Positions 1-11,589 of a DNA stretch of 64,000 bases are shown piece after piece; position 1 is the first letter of the stretch, and each line of letters opens with the position of its first letter. Source of the stretch: Pseudoscleropodium purum. Taxonomy: Eukaryota; Streptophyta; Bryopsida; Hypnales; Brachytheciaceae. The DNA is taken from positions 34,329,063 through 34,393,062 of the forward strand of contig OZ017795.1 of assembly GCA_963969395.1 (NCBI GenBank), written 5' to 3'. The notes under the pieces are model-generated. The model was not told the origin of the DNA and searched no databases. It was given only the letters and a program-made list of their open reading frames with translations. A program made the translations under genes and the position numbers.

Positions 1-1657
1 ATTTGCTCAAAAAACAAAGGAAAGTCTTTGGTCAATGAATGCAACCCATTTACTTACAAGGTTGCAAGTTGCACCACTTGAGGTGAGTCGGTTGAAAGTG
101 TGATGCTCCCAGAAAGATTACAATCACGAAATGATCTAAAGAAAAAACAATTAGATTAATGTAAAATATCTATGCATGAAACTACTATCATAATACAATA
201 AGTTCAATCTTCAAAAGAAGTATATTAATTTAACAATTGTATTTGTATTTGAGTTAAAAATATAATTCATACATGGCCAATGTGACAAGTGTATAATCTT
301 TAGGCCTTCATATTGGAACCAACCCAAAACTAGTCAATGAATGTACGGCTAATAGGCCTTGTAATTTTTGCAATTGTTCCTTTCTTTCATACTTTTTCCT
401 ATATTAGTGAAAGGATTGTTATACTTCTGTGCAAGAGTTTAAGAAATTCCATATTTCTAAATTATTTTAGTGAGTATACCATAAGTTAAAGGTATGATGT
501 TGCAATATTTTGGGATTCATTCAAATGTAACATTAGAAGTCACATTTGAAAAGTTCATAGCTAGGTTAAGATGGACATGTTAAGATAGATTGGGATTAAA
601 GTGTGTAGTTGTTGTTGGTTTTGATTGTCCCAAAGTTACTCAAATATTAATTATATGTTAATTTAAATAAATATTAAAAACAATTCTATACTTTTAATAT
701 AAATTTATGATATGAAAGTGGTATATGAAAAGAGTTCTACAATAATATATATATATATATTGCCTACTCTCTTGCATGATATAGTTTACAACTAAGTCCT
801 ATTATCTTAAAATATTTTCATTACTTAATTGATCTAACATTGAATATAATAATGATTTCATATGGATTTGATTCAAAAAATAATTACATGTTTATATCAT
901 GAATAATGTAGAAAGTATCCATTAGCATAGGATATTTTAGTTTGTTTCCAATTGTACAAAGGCCATCTAAATTTAGAAATCAACACTAACGTATTCTATT
1001 TTAGATCCAATTGCTATAGGAATTGAATTACTTACATTGATGTGATGCTTGGAAGAGCCTTATTCAATATGTCTAGTGGAAGAGGTCCTGAAAGTTTCGA
1101 ATGACCAATAATTGTCCTACATTGGAAATTAACCATTAAAAACACCTAATAAGAAAGATGAAAATTGAAAAAACATTAAAAGAACCTATGGCATTACAAA
1201 CTCATCCTACAACAACATTTATTGTATACTTCAAGATTTAGTGCCCTAGTAATAGAAGATGCATTGTAACATGATGGATATTTTCAATATAAATAGTTGA
1301 ATATTTGTTGCATACTTACAACTCTTGAAGATTGGTCAAATTCAAAATTGTTGTAGGCAGTTCACCAACAATTGCTACATTTCTTCCATAGCTCGGTCCA
1401 ACAATTGACCTACCAAATGATTATGACAAACCATTGATTATACATACTTCTATAAAGAAGTTATCTTAATGTTACACCTTGTTCAAGCTTGTTACTTTTG
1501 TTTTCAATTAGCAATGTGCCAATATTAACAACACACCATGCTATGTAGTTTGATACTACTAATGTGAAATGTAATATGCTTTCCATGTGCAAACAATCCT
1601 TTATAAAATGATTTTTATATCAAACTAAAAACATGGTTCCATACTCAATTCCCTCCA
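1..1657. other. AT-rich spacer, no gene seen
   Basis: Very AT-rich sequence with frequent stops in all frames. I recognise no coding homology, RNA gene or terminal repeat here. A short (AT)n run lies near 745-760. Confidence 0.6.
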
Positions 1658-2110
1658 CCTACTAAAAACCTCCTAATCAAAAATAGTTGCACTAGTAAAC
1701 CACTCCATTTATGGATTTTGATTTACTATAAAAAACTTGTGTTTTTCTAGACAAGCATTTTTTGACGTGTACATGTCTCCTATAGTACCACCCACTAGAG
1801 CATCACACCATTTGCACAAAATTTTGCCTATGTCCTCCCCAACATCAATGGAAATCCAATCCTTCAAACCATATGCTTGTCAACAACTTGATGTTTTCTC
1901 GGACATCTATATTCAGGGTCTGACACTAGAAAAAAACACCGGTTTTAGTCTTATAATGATTGTTGCCCTTTGAGCAAGCAATGTGGAATTCAAAGAGTTG
2001 TTTGAACATGGATTGATTTGAATTCCACATTGCTTGCTTAGCGGGCAACAATCAATAAATGGAGTGGCATAGTGGTACACACTATGTCTGATTTAGAGGT
2101 TTTTAGTAGG
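1658..2110. repeat. Fold-back (inverted-repeat) element
   Basis: The right arm, 2017-2110, is continuous. Its reverse complement is found in two pieces on the left: 1957-1994 pairs with 2017-2054 almost perfectly (38 nt, 22-nt loop), and 1658-1713 pairs imperfectly with 2055-2110. The 243 nt at 1714-1956 interrupt only the left arm, so they look like an insertion into an older long hairpin, or the right arm lost them. A 78-codon ORF (1737-1973) falls mostly in this insert; I see no family in it and do not call it a gene. No flanking target duplication was identified. Confidence 0.65.
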
Positions 2111-2495
2111 ACAAAAGGAAAGTAATTAGTTAATATGTGTATAAAACAATAAGTCATAGCAAATAAGGTAGGTACTCCCCAAACCACAACTTTTTGCTAC
2201 TGAGCCTATTTGCTATTATTAGATTTGTTAGATTTTCATATGTTCTTGTTGGCAAGTGAAAGGAAGTTCCAACACACTAGAGAACACGGCATTTGGATAT
2301 TATATGCAAAAGTTATTAAGGAACAAAGTTTGGTTTTAAAAGTGTTTCTTCCACATAGGTACAGAGCTGACTTTGGAGATGGACACGTAGTATAGATGGC
2401 GGTTAAAGGTCAGTGGCGCATTTGAGTGTTCCCACCTCAGGGCAAAGATAACAAAATCAAAGTAATGTTTCGATTCAAGATGTTTTCTTCTACAC
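2111..2495. other. Spacer downstream of truncated receptor-kinase copy
   Basis: This is where the third and later exons of the receptor-kinase copy at 2500-3024 (minus strand) should lie. I find no counterpart of exon 3 here, so the copy ends close to the donor of its second exon. Confidence 0.5.
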
Positions 2496-2499
2496 TTAC

Positions 2500-3024
2500 A
2501 TGGATGTCAGCTTGTAATCGTAGCTGGTGAGGTTCATAACGTGGACAAGCTGTCCACTGCACGTAATCCATTGACGCGAAACTCCGAGAAATGCAGTCGA
2601 ATTACAAGGGTGAATGCGATTGAATGACCAAGATGGCATGAGAGCTGAAACATTGGTGCCGGAGTCGTTCCAAGATCTCAACATACTGTATATTGCATCC
2701 TCTGCATAAAACAATTTTAAAGCAAACTTGGATCAAACTAGAGACAAGATTTTGCACCTACACGGTCTAATTTCTGTTTGGTGTAAACATGTTATTGAAT
2801 GCAAAAGATTCAAAATCCAAATATCGTTGAAATTAATGAAGCCAACCTTCATCCGGTAAGTAAGAATAACTGGGATACTCAAGCATGCTCCGATGCGTAT
2901 TTGATGATGTTGGAGTTGGAGCTAGAGCTGCGGTCTTCGCAGATGCCCCACCAAGTGCATTCCAAGTCATGGTGCAGCCACACACCAAAACGAAAGCAAT
3001 AATAAAAGTCCCCAAATGCTCCAT
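2500..3024 (-). pseudogene. LRR receptor-kinase gene, 5' fragment (two exons)
   Basis: Two exons on the minus strand match the first two exons of the complete receptor kinase at 36352-41623. Exon 1 (3024-2847) encodes a signal peptide ending in a conserved TWNALGGASA stretch and ends at the same GAAG/GT junction. Exon 2 starts at 2701 after TTTATGCAG and ends at 2500 with an AT/GTAAGT donor. It carries the SWNDSGT and [10 protein letters not shown] motifs of the paralogue. The intron is about 143 nt. The proline repeat after the signal peptide is shorter and different. No LRR, membrane or kinase exons follow, so this is a truncated duplicate. Both reading frames are still open and both splice sites canonical, which suggests a fairly recent truncation. 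Expression is unknown. Confidence 0.8.
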
Positions 3025-3941
3025 ATCTGAATCAAAAGGATCAATTTTGTGCCGTTGTAATTACTTGTCAAAACTCAAAGGAGGGTCAATAATCAAAAGA
3101 CCGTCAATATTCGCTCTTGCTATCAGTTAAACCTCCACACCAAGAGCCGACAATTGCGATTTCCTAGCAATTTGCACTAGATGGACTACATATGAATGGA
3201 TCGAATGCCCTTGTTCATGCCTGCAAACAAAATGTCTTGGTCGCACGATATTCAATTAACCAAGCTTTTGACACAAACTGACGAATGAGGCTAATATGAA
3301 ATGTTTAATATACAATTACGTGGATCATAATTCATTCACAAGCTTAAATTTTGGAATTTGCAATTTGCAATTGACTTCCCTGCTCATTTCAAGTCAAGCT
3401 CAGAGCACTACCACAAATCGTAAACCTCAGTAACGCCGATATAATCGGTACATACATTCAAGTCACTAGCAGAATTCAACTCACATGGTACACCCTATTG
3501 TTTATAGTGCGGTAACAATAAAGTGAAAAGATTACAGTGACACGGTGCTATTTTCACCATGTATGTTAGTACCGGTACCACTGCCAAATATCAAACATTA
3601 CAAAACAATAAATTACTACGAAATGTAGGTTAGAAAAATGCCTTTTAAAATTTATGAATATTACAATTTAATGTCGGAAAAAACAACATTAAATATCATT
3701 GACAAGAAAGTTCTTAACCTCACATTACAGACCTTAAAAAAAACACTGGAAATTGGAAATTGGAGTGATTTCCAGAGCACACATTGTGCCAATTGTAAAG
3801 GTAGAGTGAACTAAGTCTTAGAGTGAGGTGACACTGACCACATATGCGGATAAAACAGTTACGGAGTGCAGTGGATATGTGAATACACGTACTCTCACAT
3901 TCTCAGAATTGCACGACTTTGAACGACTTTGAAAGACTGGA
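3025..3941. other. Spacer, no gene seen
   Basis: This stretch is upstream of the truncated receptor-kinase copy. It shows only weak resemblance to the sequence upstream of the full gene at 36.2-36.35 kb. No ORF of interest. Confidence 0.5.
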
Positions 3942-3949
3942 GTATGAAT

Positions 3950-4222
3950 CATGGTTGTCATAGTGGACGGACGTCCGGTTCGCCCGTCCGTTAGAGGTCC
4001 CGCCCGTCCGATACAGTCAACACATAGTTGACTTTCTGATAACAGAAAAATAGGCCATGTGGATGCCATGTGGATTAAGGAACATGCTGGATGCGGACAA
4101 GATCGTCAGGGCGCGGACGAGGTGACGTGTCATTCCGCAAAATTGCACAAGTTACAAAATTAAAGCCGTCCGGACCGTCCGTCCGGTCCGATGACCCTAA
4201 CTCACCCGTTATGACAACCATG
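3950..4222. mobile_element. hAT-type MITE, 273 bp
   Basis: The ends are a perfect 13-bp inverted repeat, CATGGTTGTCATA at 3950-3962 and its complement at 4210-4222. The element is flanked by an exact 8-bp direct repeat GTATGAAT (3942-3949 and 4223-4230). Eight-base target duplications and termini beginning with CA are characteristic of hAT transposons. It is too short to encode a transposase, so it is non-autonomous. Both subterminal zones are packed with CGTCCG/CGGACG words, making it far richer in GC and CpG than the surrounding DNA. A minus-strand ORF across it (3818-4069) is incidental. Confidence 0.9.
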
Positions 4223-4230
4223 GTATGAAT

Positions 4231-5129
4231 AAGGAAATAAAGACACAATCAATACAGGTAGGTCGTAGTACACATGTTCAGCTACAGTTCAAGAATTATT
4301 CAATTCGATTCCTGGAATTCCTTTTCTTTTCGACTCAAACAGAATACTCCTGGAATTCTTAACACGCTCCTACCGACATTGAATGGCAGTCGGAAGTCAG
4401 AGACGTATCAAATTTATGTATATCCAGATTACTAAGTAGTGGACCAGGAATGGCAGGCATTGACTGACAAATGAATTTACTTATGTGCTGACAGTTGAAA
4501 TTCAGTCAATGATGCTACACTTCAGCAGTTTCGAATGCCACCAAAATAGACGTGATATTCGTATGCTCAGCATACTTTGCACTTTAGAACAAAATCGTAA
4601 ACTATTGTAGGTAGCACATTCAAGCGCAAATGGATATAAATTAGTTTATAATTTTGTTTCTGCGACTACGGTAGCCTGAACCTCGGCGAGAACGATTCAG
4701 CGGCAGCTACACTGATACAAAATGCACAGGCAGGGGATGGCATAAATAAAGATCGGTTTCAACCAGAATTAATAAATATAAGCCACGGTTCAATTATTGT
4801 TTCATGAGCTCGTTCTTTTTCGCGTAATTGTTGGAGCCCTCACCATGTCTTGGAGGACGACCAGGAATTAAAATTTGGTTCTCTTCCACGTACGAACACC
4901 CTAACTTTCTCTAGAAATGAGACTTGTTCCATTCCTGACAACTACATTAGGTAGATTGCTCACCGCCCACAGGACTTCGTAAGCGGTCAAGAAAGTTATG
5001 AGACTGAAAATTAAACATCGAAAATCGTGGCCTGATCGCGGAAGTAAAGATAATTTAGTGGGTGGTCGACTGGTCGCTTGCTGGCATGTAGATATTAATA
5101 ATGAACGACTTGGCAAGAACGCCTTTATA
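4231..5129. other. Spacer of moderate GC, no gene recognised
   Basis: Composition is closer to genic DNA than the flanking AT-rich sequence, but I recognise no protein family in any frame. It may be old promoter or intron sequence belonging to the truncated receptor-kinase copy. Confidence 0.4.
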
Positions 5130-5292
5130 CAGGAAAACTGAAATCCAGTATGGAAAGTGGACAAACATCCTTAATTTTCTTTCCAAATTCCAATCCTATT
5201 GTTTCCTAGTCTACCCTCGCAGGACATTGACTATGGAATTCTTCAAAATTTTCATGCTGGGACATGTCGGGTTTCTGTGTTCGAGAAAAGGA
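5130..5292 (-). repeat. Copy of the 32.8/33.5-kb inverted-repeat arm
   Basis: This stretch matches the right arm of the long inverted-repeat element at 33.39-33.54 kb. Shared words include the AAATCCAGTA start, the GGACA...TCCTTAATTT core, TTGACTATG-AATTCTTCAA and the distal GGACAT. Its reverse complement also matches the left arm at 32.81-32.98 kb (ACAATAGGA followed by GAATTTGGA). A single arm stands alone here. It is a solo or truncated member of the same repeat family. Confidence 0.6.
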
Positions 5293-6529
5293 GAGTGACG
5301 AGCTAGGGGATGCACAACCTCCAGAAGGATATAAAGTTATTGAGATAGATCTCTCCTCAGTTCAATTAAGCAATCGCCAGCTTGGCTGCCAAGGACTATG
5401 GCCGGCTGGATATGGGGACCGTCTTTAAGTTTCACTAGATCAGCAAAATCCAAGCATACATGGAATGCCATCGAATGTTCGATACGTCGATCCATATTGG
5501 ACAAGTACTGATCGAGCAGGACATCGACACAAACACCAGAAATTAAGGTCTGTACCCGACCTCCACCATATCACACCATTTCTGAGACTAGCTTCAATGA
5601 AAGATACAGTCTCACTGTGCGCAACTAACAGTTCTCCAAGAACGTCGAGTTAAGCTGAAAATTTGTGAAGAAATTCACCAACATACCTCTTCACGTGCGG
5701 TTTCAAAACCCACCACGTCCAGACTGAGGTTAGACTCAGCGCCAGCCAGTCATTCCCCCGGCCCGCCCCCGGCTACCGTTTCACATGCACAGCGAACCCA
5801 ACATCTCCTCGCTGAAATTAAACCCTGCCAATACAAAACGTAGTTAATTCGGTAATTGAAAATACTTGAAATGAGCAAACATGGCAGCGGTACCGCGCTA
5901 CTTGGCTATGCATAATTATGCGAAGCTGATCTCTCAATTTCAACCTCAAAAATTCAGAGAGAACTAGCGTGATCCACAACAAAGCTGACGAATTGGGACA
6001 GAATGTAGAATTGGAACACACACACACACACACCCTAGATGTCTCCTATTCTACCGATCAATCTGTCCCTCGAATTGAATGCTATGCTGATCGAATCGGA
6101 TCGAATTAACAATTCAAGTCAGGGAGATTAAATATCTCTGGTTCCCAAATTGCAAATCACGGCGAAGTTTACAGTGTTGCCGACAAAGAAATTTTGGGTC
6201 AACTGAGTTTCTCTGTTTGCCGTTTTCGTCCGACTTCCCCGCTCCTAGTTCAAAATCATCCGACAAACTTCTGAGACACCTAACTAGGATACTCTAAAAC
6301 CTTTTCGAGTTGAGCACAGTCACTGGCTCTAAGTTAAGCACAGAAGGAAGCAAAGTTTAACAATTCATCCTGTGCGAAGCTGATTAGATATATCCTGTGC
6401 AAAGTTTAACAATTCATACCTCAGTCAGTGCAGCTAGTGATGATCTATGGCTTTAAGACGAATCTGTACTCTCGACCTGCAGCAGGTGATGATCGATTCC
6501 AAGTGCACTCCGAATGCTTCGAGCTTCGA
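5293..6529. other. Spacer with (CA)n microsatellite, no gene seen
   Basis: Mixed-composition DNA holding a C-rich patch near 5755-5775 and a short CA microsatellite at about 6017-6033. I recognise no protein or RNA. Confidence 0.45.
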
Positions 6530-6745
6530 GCTCTGCGCGAGAGAGAGAAAGAGGAGAGTGACAAGAGAGACAAAGAGCCCCCGCACATGGCACAGGCCCG
6601 CCCCGCCACCCGCCTGGCCAGGTGGCGCGGCGCCATTGGCCGCCGGATATGCCGGGCAGGTGGTGCCTGGCGCTGCGCATCTGCTGCGCCAGGAGCTGAG
6701 CCACGCCACGCCCCCTCCCAACCCCGCCAGGTTACTTCAAGCTTT
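6530..6745. other. GC-rich island 5' of Harbinger transposase
   Basis: About 215 bp are strikingly GC-rich inside an AT-rich region, starting at a GAGAGAGAAAG purine tract. They include a small hairpin of CCTGGCGC with its complement GCGCCAGG near 6667-6694. All six frames are fairly open because the segment is GC-rich, which makes spurious ORFs of 60-160 codons. None resembles a known protein, and the transposase-like sequence begins only after this island. It may be a promoter or CpG island, or a separate insertion. Confidence 0.5.
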
Positions 6746-7651
6746 AGGGACTGGAGGAGAGGATGGTTTATTCTTTCAATTCATCCATACTCCTCATAGT
6801 GATCGTTTACAAAACATTATAGAAAGTTTTAGAGACATTATTGGCTTACCTAACATTGCAGGTGCAATTGATGGCACGCATATCCCTCTTATTTTTCGAA
6901 CAAGTAGACGATACACTCCCATGCCTTAGGATTTTTTCAATTGAAAAAAATTTCATAGCATAGTTCTACGAGTATGTGACTCAAATAGGCTGTTTTGGAA
7001 TGTCTATGTGGGCCAACCCGGAGGTGTTTATAATGTTGAGCAATTTGTTGTATCTTCTATTGTTGCCCAATTAAGTAAAATGCAGATTCTGGCAATGCCA
7101 GTCATTTGCTTAAGTGGGATGGACATCAGGCCATATCTAATCGGTGATACAACTTATTCAAGTAAACCATATTTGCTTAGGAATTACAAAATGGGTAATC
7201 CACTAATGGTGGATCACAATAGGTATGTTATTGTTCAATCTTTTTCTTTCTTTTTGTTTGTAATGCTTTATTATTTTTATTATAAATTTATCCATTATTA
7301 AATGTATTCATTGTTTTGCCCAGATTCGACTCCTCTATGAATAGTGGTAGGGTAGTTATAGAGCAAGCTTTTGGAGCTTTAAAGAATCGTTGGCACATTC
7401 TTAAAGGCTTCAACATGTCTGTTGACAAAGTTGCTCTTGTTATTCTAGCTTGTTGTGTTCTACACAACTACTGTGAGTTGAGGAAGTAATGAGTGCCTAT
7501 ACCTATAGATGTCAGACTTCAACATGATTCCTATGTGGGATTTCATGCTGGGAGGATGCAACTTCCTCATGAAGGTTTGGCTACAAAATTGGAAGGAGAG
7601 GCCATGAGAGACGCATTATTTGCATCTTGGGTTGAACGTAATCTGCTATGA
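6746..7651 (+). pseudogene. PIF/Harbinger transposase (DDE_Tnp_4), broken
   Basis: This encodes the catalytic part of a PIF/Harbinger transposase. Landmarks in order are GAIDGTHIPL (first acidic residue), a VYNVEQF block, YLIGDTTYSSKPYLL (second acidic residue), and, after a probable intron (donor at 7223, acceptor AG at 7322-7323), VIEQAFGALKNRWHIL (third acidic residue) and LACCVLHNYCE. The family C-terminus GEAMRDALFASWVERN follows but is cut off by in-frame TAA and TGA codons at about 7487-7492. Further stops and a frame change lie between 6927 and 7008. The N-terminal third is not recognisable. The D, D and E residues are still present, but the gene cannot make a full protein. Confidence 0.85.
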
Positions 7652-9953
7652 AATGCATATGTGCTACATGTTCAATTTCTATATACTAGAAGATATGCTT
7701 ATATATCTATAGTGCGACCATATAATTTATTTTTTTATGTTCTATGAAGATATGTGTATAAGTAGTATCTTAAGCACTAAATGCAGACATGATGTTCTAA
7801 TTGCCTGTATTTTGTAATTTTGCTAATATATTATAAATTAATTTCATTACCTATCATTGATATGTTACTTTTAAAAATATTTGAAGGTAAAAAAAAGCTA
7901 AAAAGAAAATACTATATGATTGCCAAATATTTTATTTGTAATTAATGGATAGGTTAAATACCTTTTCCATTATAATTACTAGTTTGTAAAAAATGCATGA
8001 GAAGTAACCTTATGCTTTGATAAATGTATGTACCTTTAAATTGGTATAGGAAGGTTTTATTCAAAAAAAATAATGAATGAAATTATGACATTCCTAGAAG
8101 TATCTTCATTCCTTGCTCTAGAGGTGCTTTTAGTGTTGAGGTCCTTGCAATTAACCTTTCAATATCCATTTCAAGGAATAATGAAAATTTTCTTCAAAAC
8201 CTTTCACTGATAAGGAAAATTTCAAAGAACAATTGTGAATATTCTTTAAAAAAAATGTATTATAAATTGATGAAATTTTGACAAAATTTGTCAAGTGTCA
8301 TTATATAGTTGCAAATGTAATTATTAAGACTATAATACTAATTGACATATACAATTCAAATATGACAACATAGAAAAACAAATCAATCCATCAAGACATG
8401 GTAGTACAATGAGCACATAGAATTTCAAAATTTTATTTGGAAAATTCAATATGTTTTTGTACATTGATTAGACCAATGTATCATCATGGATTTATGATTT
8501 AAATTTGGTCTTTCATATTCATCAGATTTATAAATTTGAATTTGAACTTTACATTTTGAATTCAAATAGTTAATTCAAATTATGAATTAAAGATTACAAA
8601 TGAAGATTAGAAATTAAGATTATATATTCACATTTGAAATGAAAATTATCAAAGAATATTTGGAATTACCTTAAGCAAGATTGTAAATGTTTAAAAATAA
8701 TTAAAAACTTATATTCATTATAAATTTGGATGATGCATTCATTATAAATTGAATCATACAATCATTGTAAATGCAAATAAAAAATTCCAATCTTAATTCA
8801 CGTGTTGATATTCTTCAATTACCTTGAAATATAAGTGGTAATTAGATTACAATTTAAAATTGTATGGGCATGGTGATTATGTTCTTTAATTTCGGTTTCT
8901 TATAATACACATACATCCAGTGAGCACTTCATATGTCCAAGGAAAGACAGACTTGAGCATTTGATTGAAGAGCACTTATAAATTTGTTTGGAAGAACCTT
9001 GCATGTACACAAAAATTGTAAACTAAAGAAAGGGTCAAAATTTTTTGAAGCCTAAAAGCACAATTGCTAATCATATGGACACAACCAATCCTTTTGAGTA
9101 TGAGGTATTCATTTCATAATAAAAACTTAAAAACATTGCTCAAAAATAAATTGGAGCTACTAGCAAACAATTACAAGGATGTGATTAGTTCATAAGAAAT
9201 CTGAAGAGTAAATGAGCTAATGAAGCTAATAAAAAAAATCATTCATATTCCAAATTTCTTAATGAAAACATTGAATTCTTCTACATTGTGTGTGAAACTA
9301 ATTTCCTAGAGGTTTAAATGTCAAATATGAAAGGATATGGCACACATAAAAATACCATTTTCTTCATTATTTGAATGGAGTACCAACTTATTTATGGAAA
9401 TCACTACCTTCTTGAAGCCAACTAAATTAGCAAAGGTTGCTTGAGGAATTGAATGTTGCAGTACCTAAAGTGCTACAAGATAGTAAATGAAGAAGAAAAA
9501 GGTGACAAATAGAATCACAAGCATTTCTATTCACAAAACTAGTTCATGTGAACCCAAAGCAAGTTGTAAGGAAAATGAACATTGAGTATGGAATGCTAAG
9601 CACAAAAAGGTTCACTTGCATAGTATCAGAAATAAATAACATTCACGTAGGGGCTTGACTAACAAACTGTCCAAAGATGAAAGCTATTCTTAATTTTTTT
9701 TCACAACATTTGCAAAGAAAGATGCTAGGCGCTCATTGCTAGCTTGCTACAATTGGAACAATTTGAGTTCTAATTTTCTATTTTCCTAGTGATCAATTAA
9801 ATTCTCCTTATGCATGGTGAGGGATGCTTTGATTCTAAGTTTCTCAATTTTAGTAGTAGAGCTTGCAAACCTATCCAACGTTTCCATCAAGCTCCTATCC
9901 ACCCTAGCCCTCTTCACTCAGGTTTAGAAGAAGTACCTTTGCCGCGGCATTCA
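7652..9953. other. AT-rich spacer, no gene seen
   Basis: A long AT-rich stretch of short A- and T-rich words without open frames. It may include the 3' part of the Harbinger element, but I could not find its terminal inverted repeat. Confidence 0.5.
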
Positions 9954-9954
9954 A

Positions 9955-10262
9955 TTAAATTAGCAGCACGAGTTTGAGGACAACAGGTGCGGTGGTTGTC
10001 CTTGTTCCTGGCACCAGTATACCTTGGTCCATCTTGCTTGGTACACTATTGGCCTTCGCTATGAGACTGAGGATTTCGTCAATGGCATTGTACCAAATAA
10101 ATTTAGCACCATCGTCTTGTACTCTGCCACCCATCTGATTTTGCAACTTCTTCATCTTATTGTATGTGTTCTGTAGCTTCTCCCACTTGTCAGATAGCAA
10201 CTTCACCTTCTTCCCAGATTCTTAAGGAAATTGTGCAACAAGGAGCTTGAGGATTCTCTCAC
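9955..10262 (-). pseudogene. Myb/SANT-like (trihelix-type) DNA-binding fragment
   Basis: Read on the minus strand, the piece runs from ERILKLLVAQFP through a stop to LLSDKWEKLQNTYNKMKKL and AKFIWYNAIDEIL. The spaced tryptophans and basic helices match the Myb/SANT-like domain found in plant trihelix factors and in the accessory DNA-binding protein of PIF/Harbinger elements. Its position 2.3 kb from a Harbinger transposase favours the second origin. The upstream side ends next to the CACTACAAAAA terminus at 10268, so a CACTA insertion may have cut the gene. An in-frame TAA near 10221 also disables it. The match is from motif recognition only. Confidence 0.55.
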
Positions 10263-10956
10263 CCATTCACTACAAAAAAAACAGTGAATAAATGACTGGA
10301 GGAAATGATTGTAAAGTGACTATATGTCCGGAACAACTAAAAAATGTCTGCGAATTCCATAATTGCACTAGCACTGGGGCAACAGCATTGGAAGAGTCAT
10401 TTGGCAATCATTTTTCTAAACCGTGGACAAGTGTGCAATGAAGGTAGACTTTCATCTACGATTTTTAGTTCTCCTTGGAAACAAAATAACGTTGGGAATT
10501 GAGGTAAGTCAACGGCAGACGCCTTAGTCATTAAAAAGTCACTTCAAGTCACCAAATAATACTTTGCATGTCCTTTTAGTGAGTAAGAAATGACTTAATG
10601 ATTTTGGGTGGTTAATGCTACCCGCTGTGGCGGACTTCGGGCACGAAGTAAAAAATCTGGAGCGTGTACCTAGTCTAGGACTTCAAAGACGTGACTTCCG
10701 GTAACTTCAATGAGACTCGGAAATGACTACCTTGAAGACAAAGTGCTGAATGAATCGATTTCCACTGCCACCACCGGGCCTATGAAGGGACTGACGTGGA
10801 CACCAGTCATTTTGGGGCTACTAGTATGTGACTTTGACGTTTCTACATGGCGACTCCAAAATGAGTGACATATAAGCATAGTTTACAAGGTGCATGTCCA
10901 GTACATAATAAACATTTAAAATGAACAAAGGTCCCTCACAGAGACCATCATTGAAA

Positions 10957-11340
10957 TTACACTATTATTTTGGTGGACTTCAAGTATAGGCTTTCTACCA
11001 CTTTCCTAACGTTTGATATAGTTTCAAGAGTGGAAGGATATATTCCATCACGTTTCACATCATCAAAAATGATCAAACAGAGAGCTCCTTGATCCAAAAG
11101 ACCCACCAATATCTTGTCAAGGATCATTTGCGAGAACTTCTTCTCAACATTTTCACTTTGGAGGCCAATAAGGTCAGAGATGTGAGAAATCTCCACTCGG
11201 AAAAAGCAATGAATCAAACAATAGAGAGTCTGCTCAAGTAAGGTGTCGTATAACGATGACAAATGGCGATGCAGAACTGAATCTTCTTCTAATTTCTCTC
11301 TGTAAATGTTCAAGGCTTCTTCTAAATTCCTCAAGGACTC
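10957..11340 (-). pseudogene. RPN6: RPN6/PSMD11 C-terminal (PCI domain) fragment
   Basis: The last ~127 codons of this minus-strand frame match the C-terminus of 26S proteasome lid subunit RPN6. Markers are LHRHLSSLYDTLLEQ, FRVEISHISDLIGL, VEKKFSQMILDK, LDQGALCLIIF and YPSTLETISNVRKVVESLY. This is the winged-helix end of the PCI domain, which holds the subunit in the lid. The family's natural C-terminus is nearly reached before the stop. Upstream, the frame stays open to 11544, but those ~68 codons have no RPN6 similarity, so about two-thirds of the ~420-residue protein is missing. The substitutions CRLIEPF to YCLIHCF and FAGTLDQ to LVGLLDQ suggest relaxed selection. It sits inside a CACTA-like element in opposite orientation to the transposase pieces, consistent with gene capture. 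Confidence 0.85.
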
Positions 11341-11589
11341 AGAATAGGGTATGCTTTTTCTAAAAGGCATCCCAAATTCACTACCACAAACGACTGTCCA
11401 TGATGACTTCCACTTGTCCGCAAAATTGGAAGGAAGAAATGAGCTATTGTGTAGTCTATCACGGTTAGGACCAATTTGAAAGGATATGTGAGGAACATGG
11501 CAAAACCGGAAGGGAACATTGCATAGGATTATCAAACTGAGCAAGCACTTGGATTCATCACAAAATATATAATAGACTATAGCATTATG

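Noticed and set aside
6447..6929. 160-codon ORF through the GC island into the Harbinger transposase
   Set aside because: Only the part after about 6746 resembles transposase. The rest is GC-rich sequence open in several frames on both strands.
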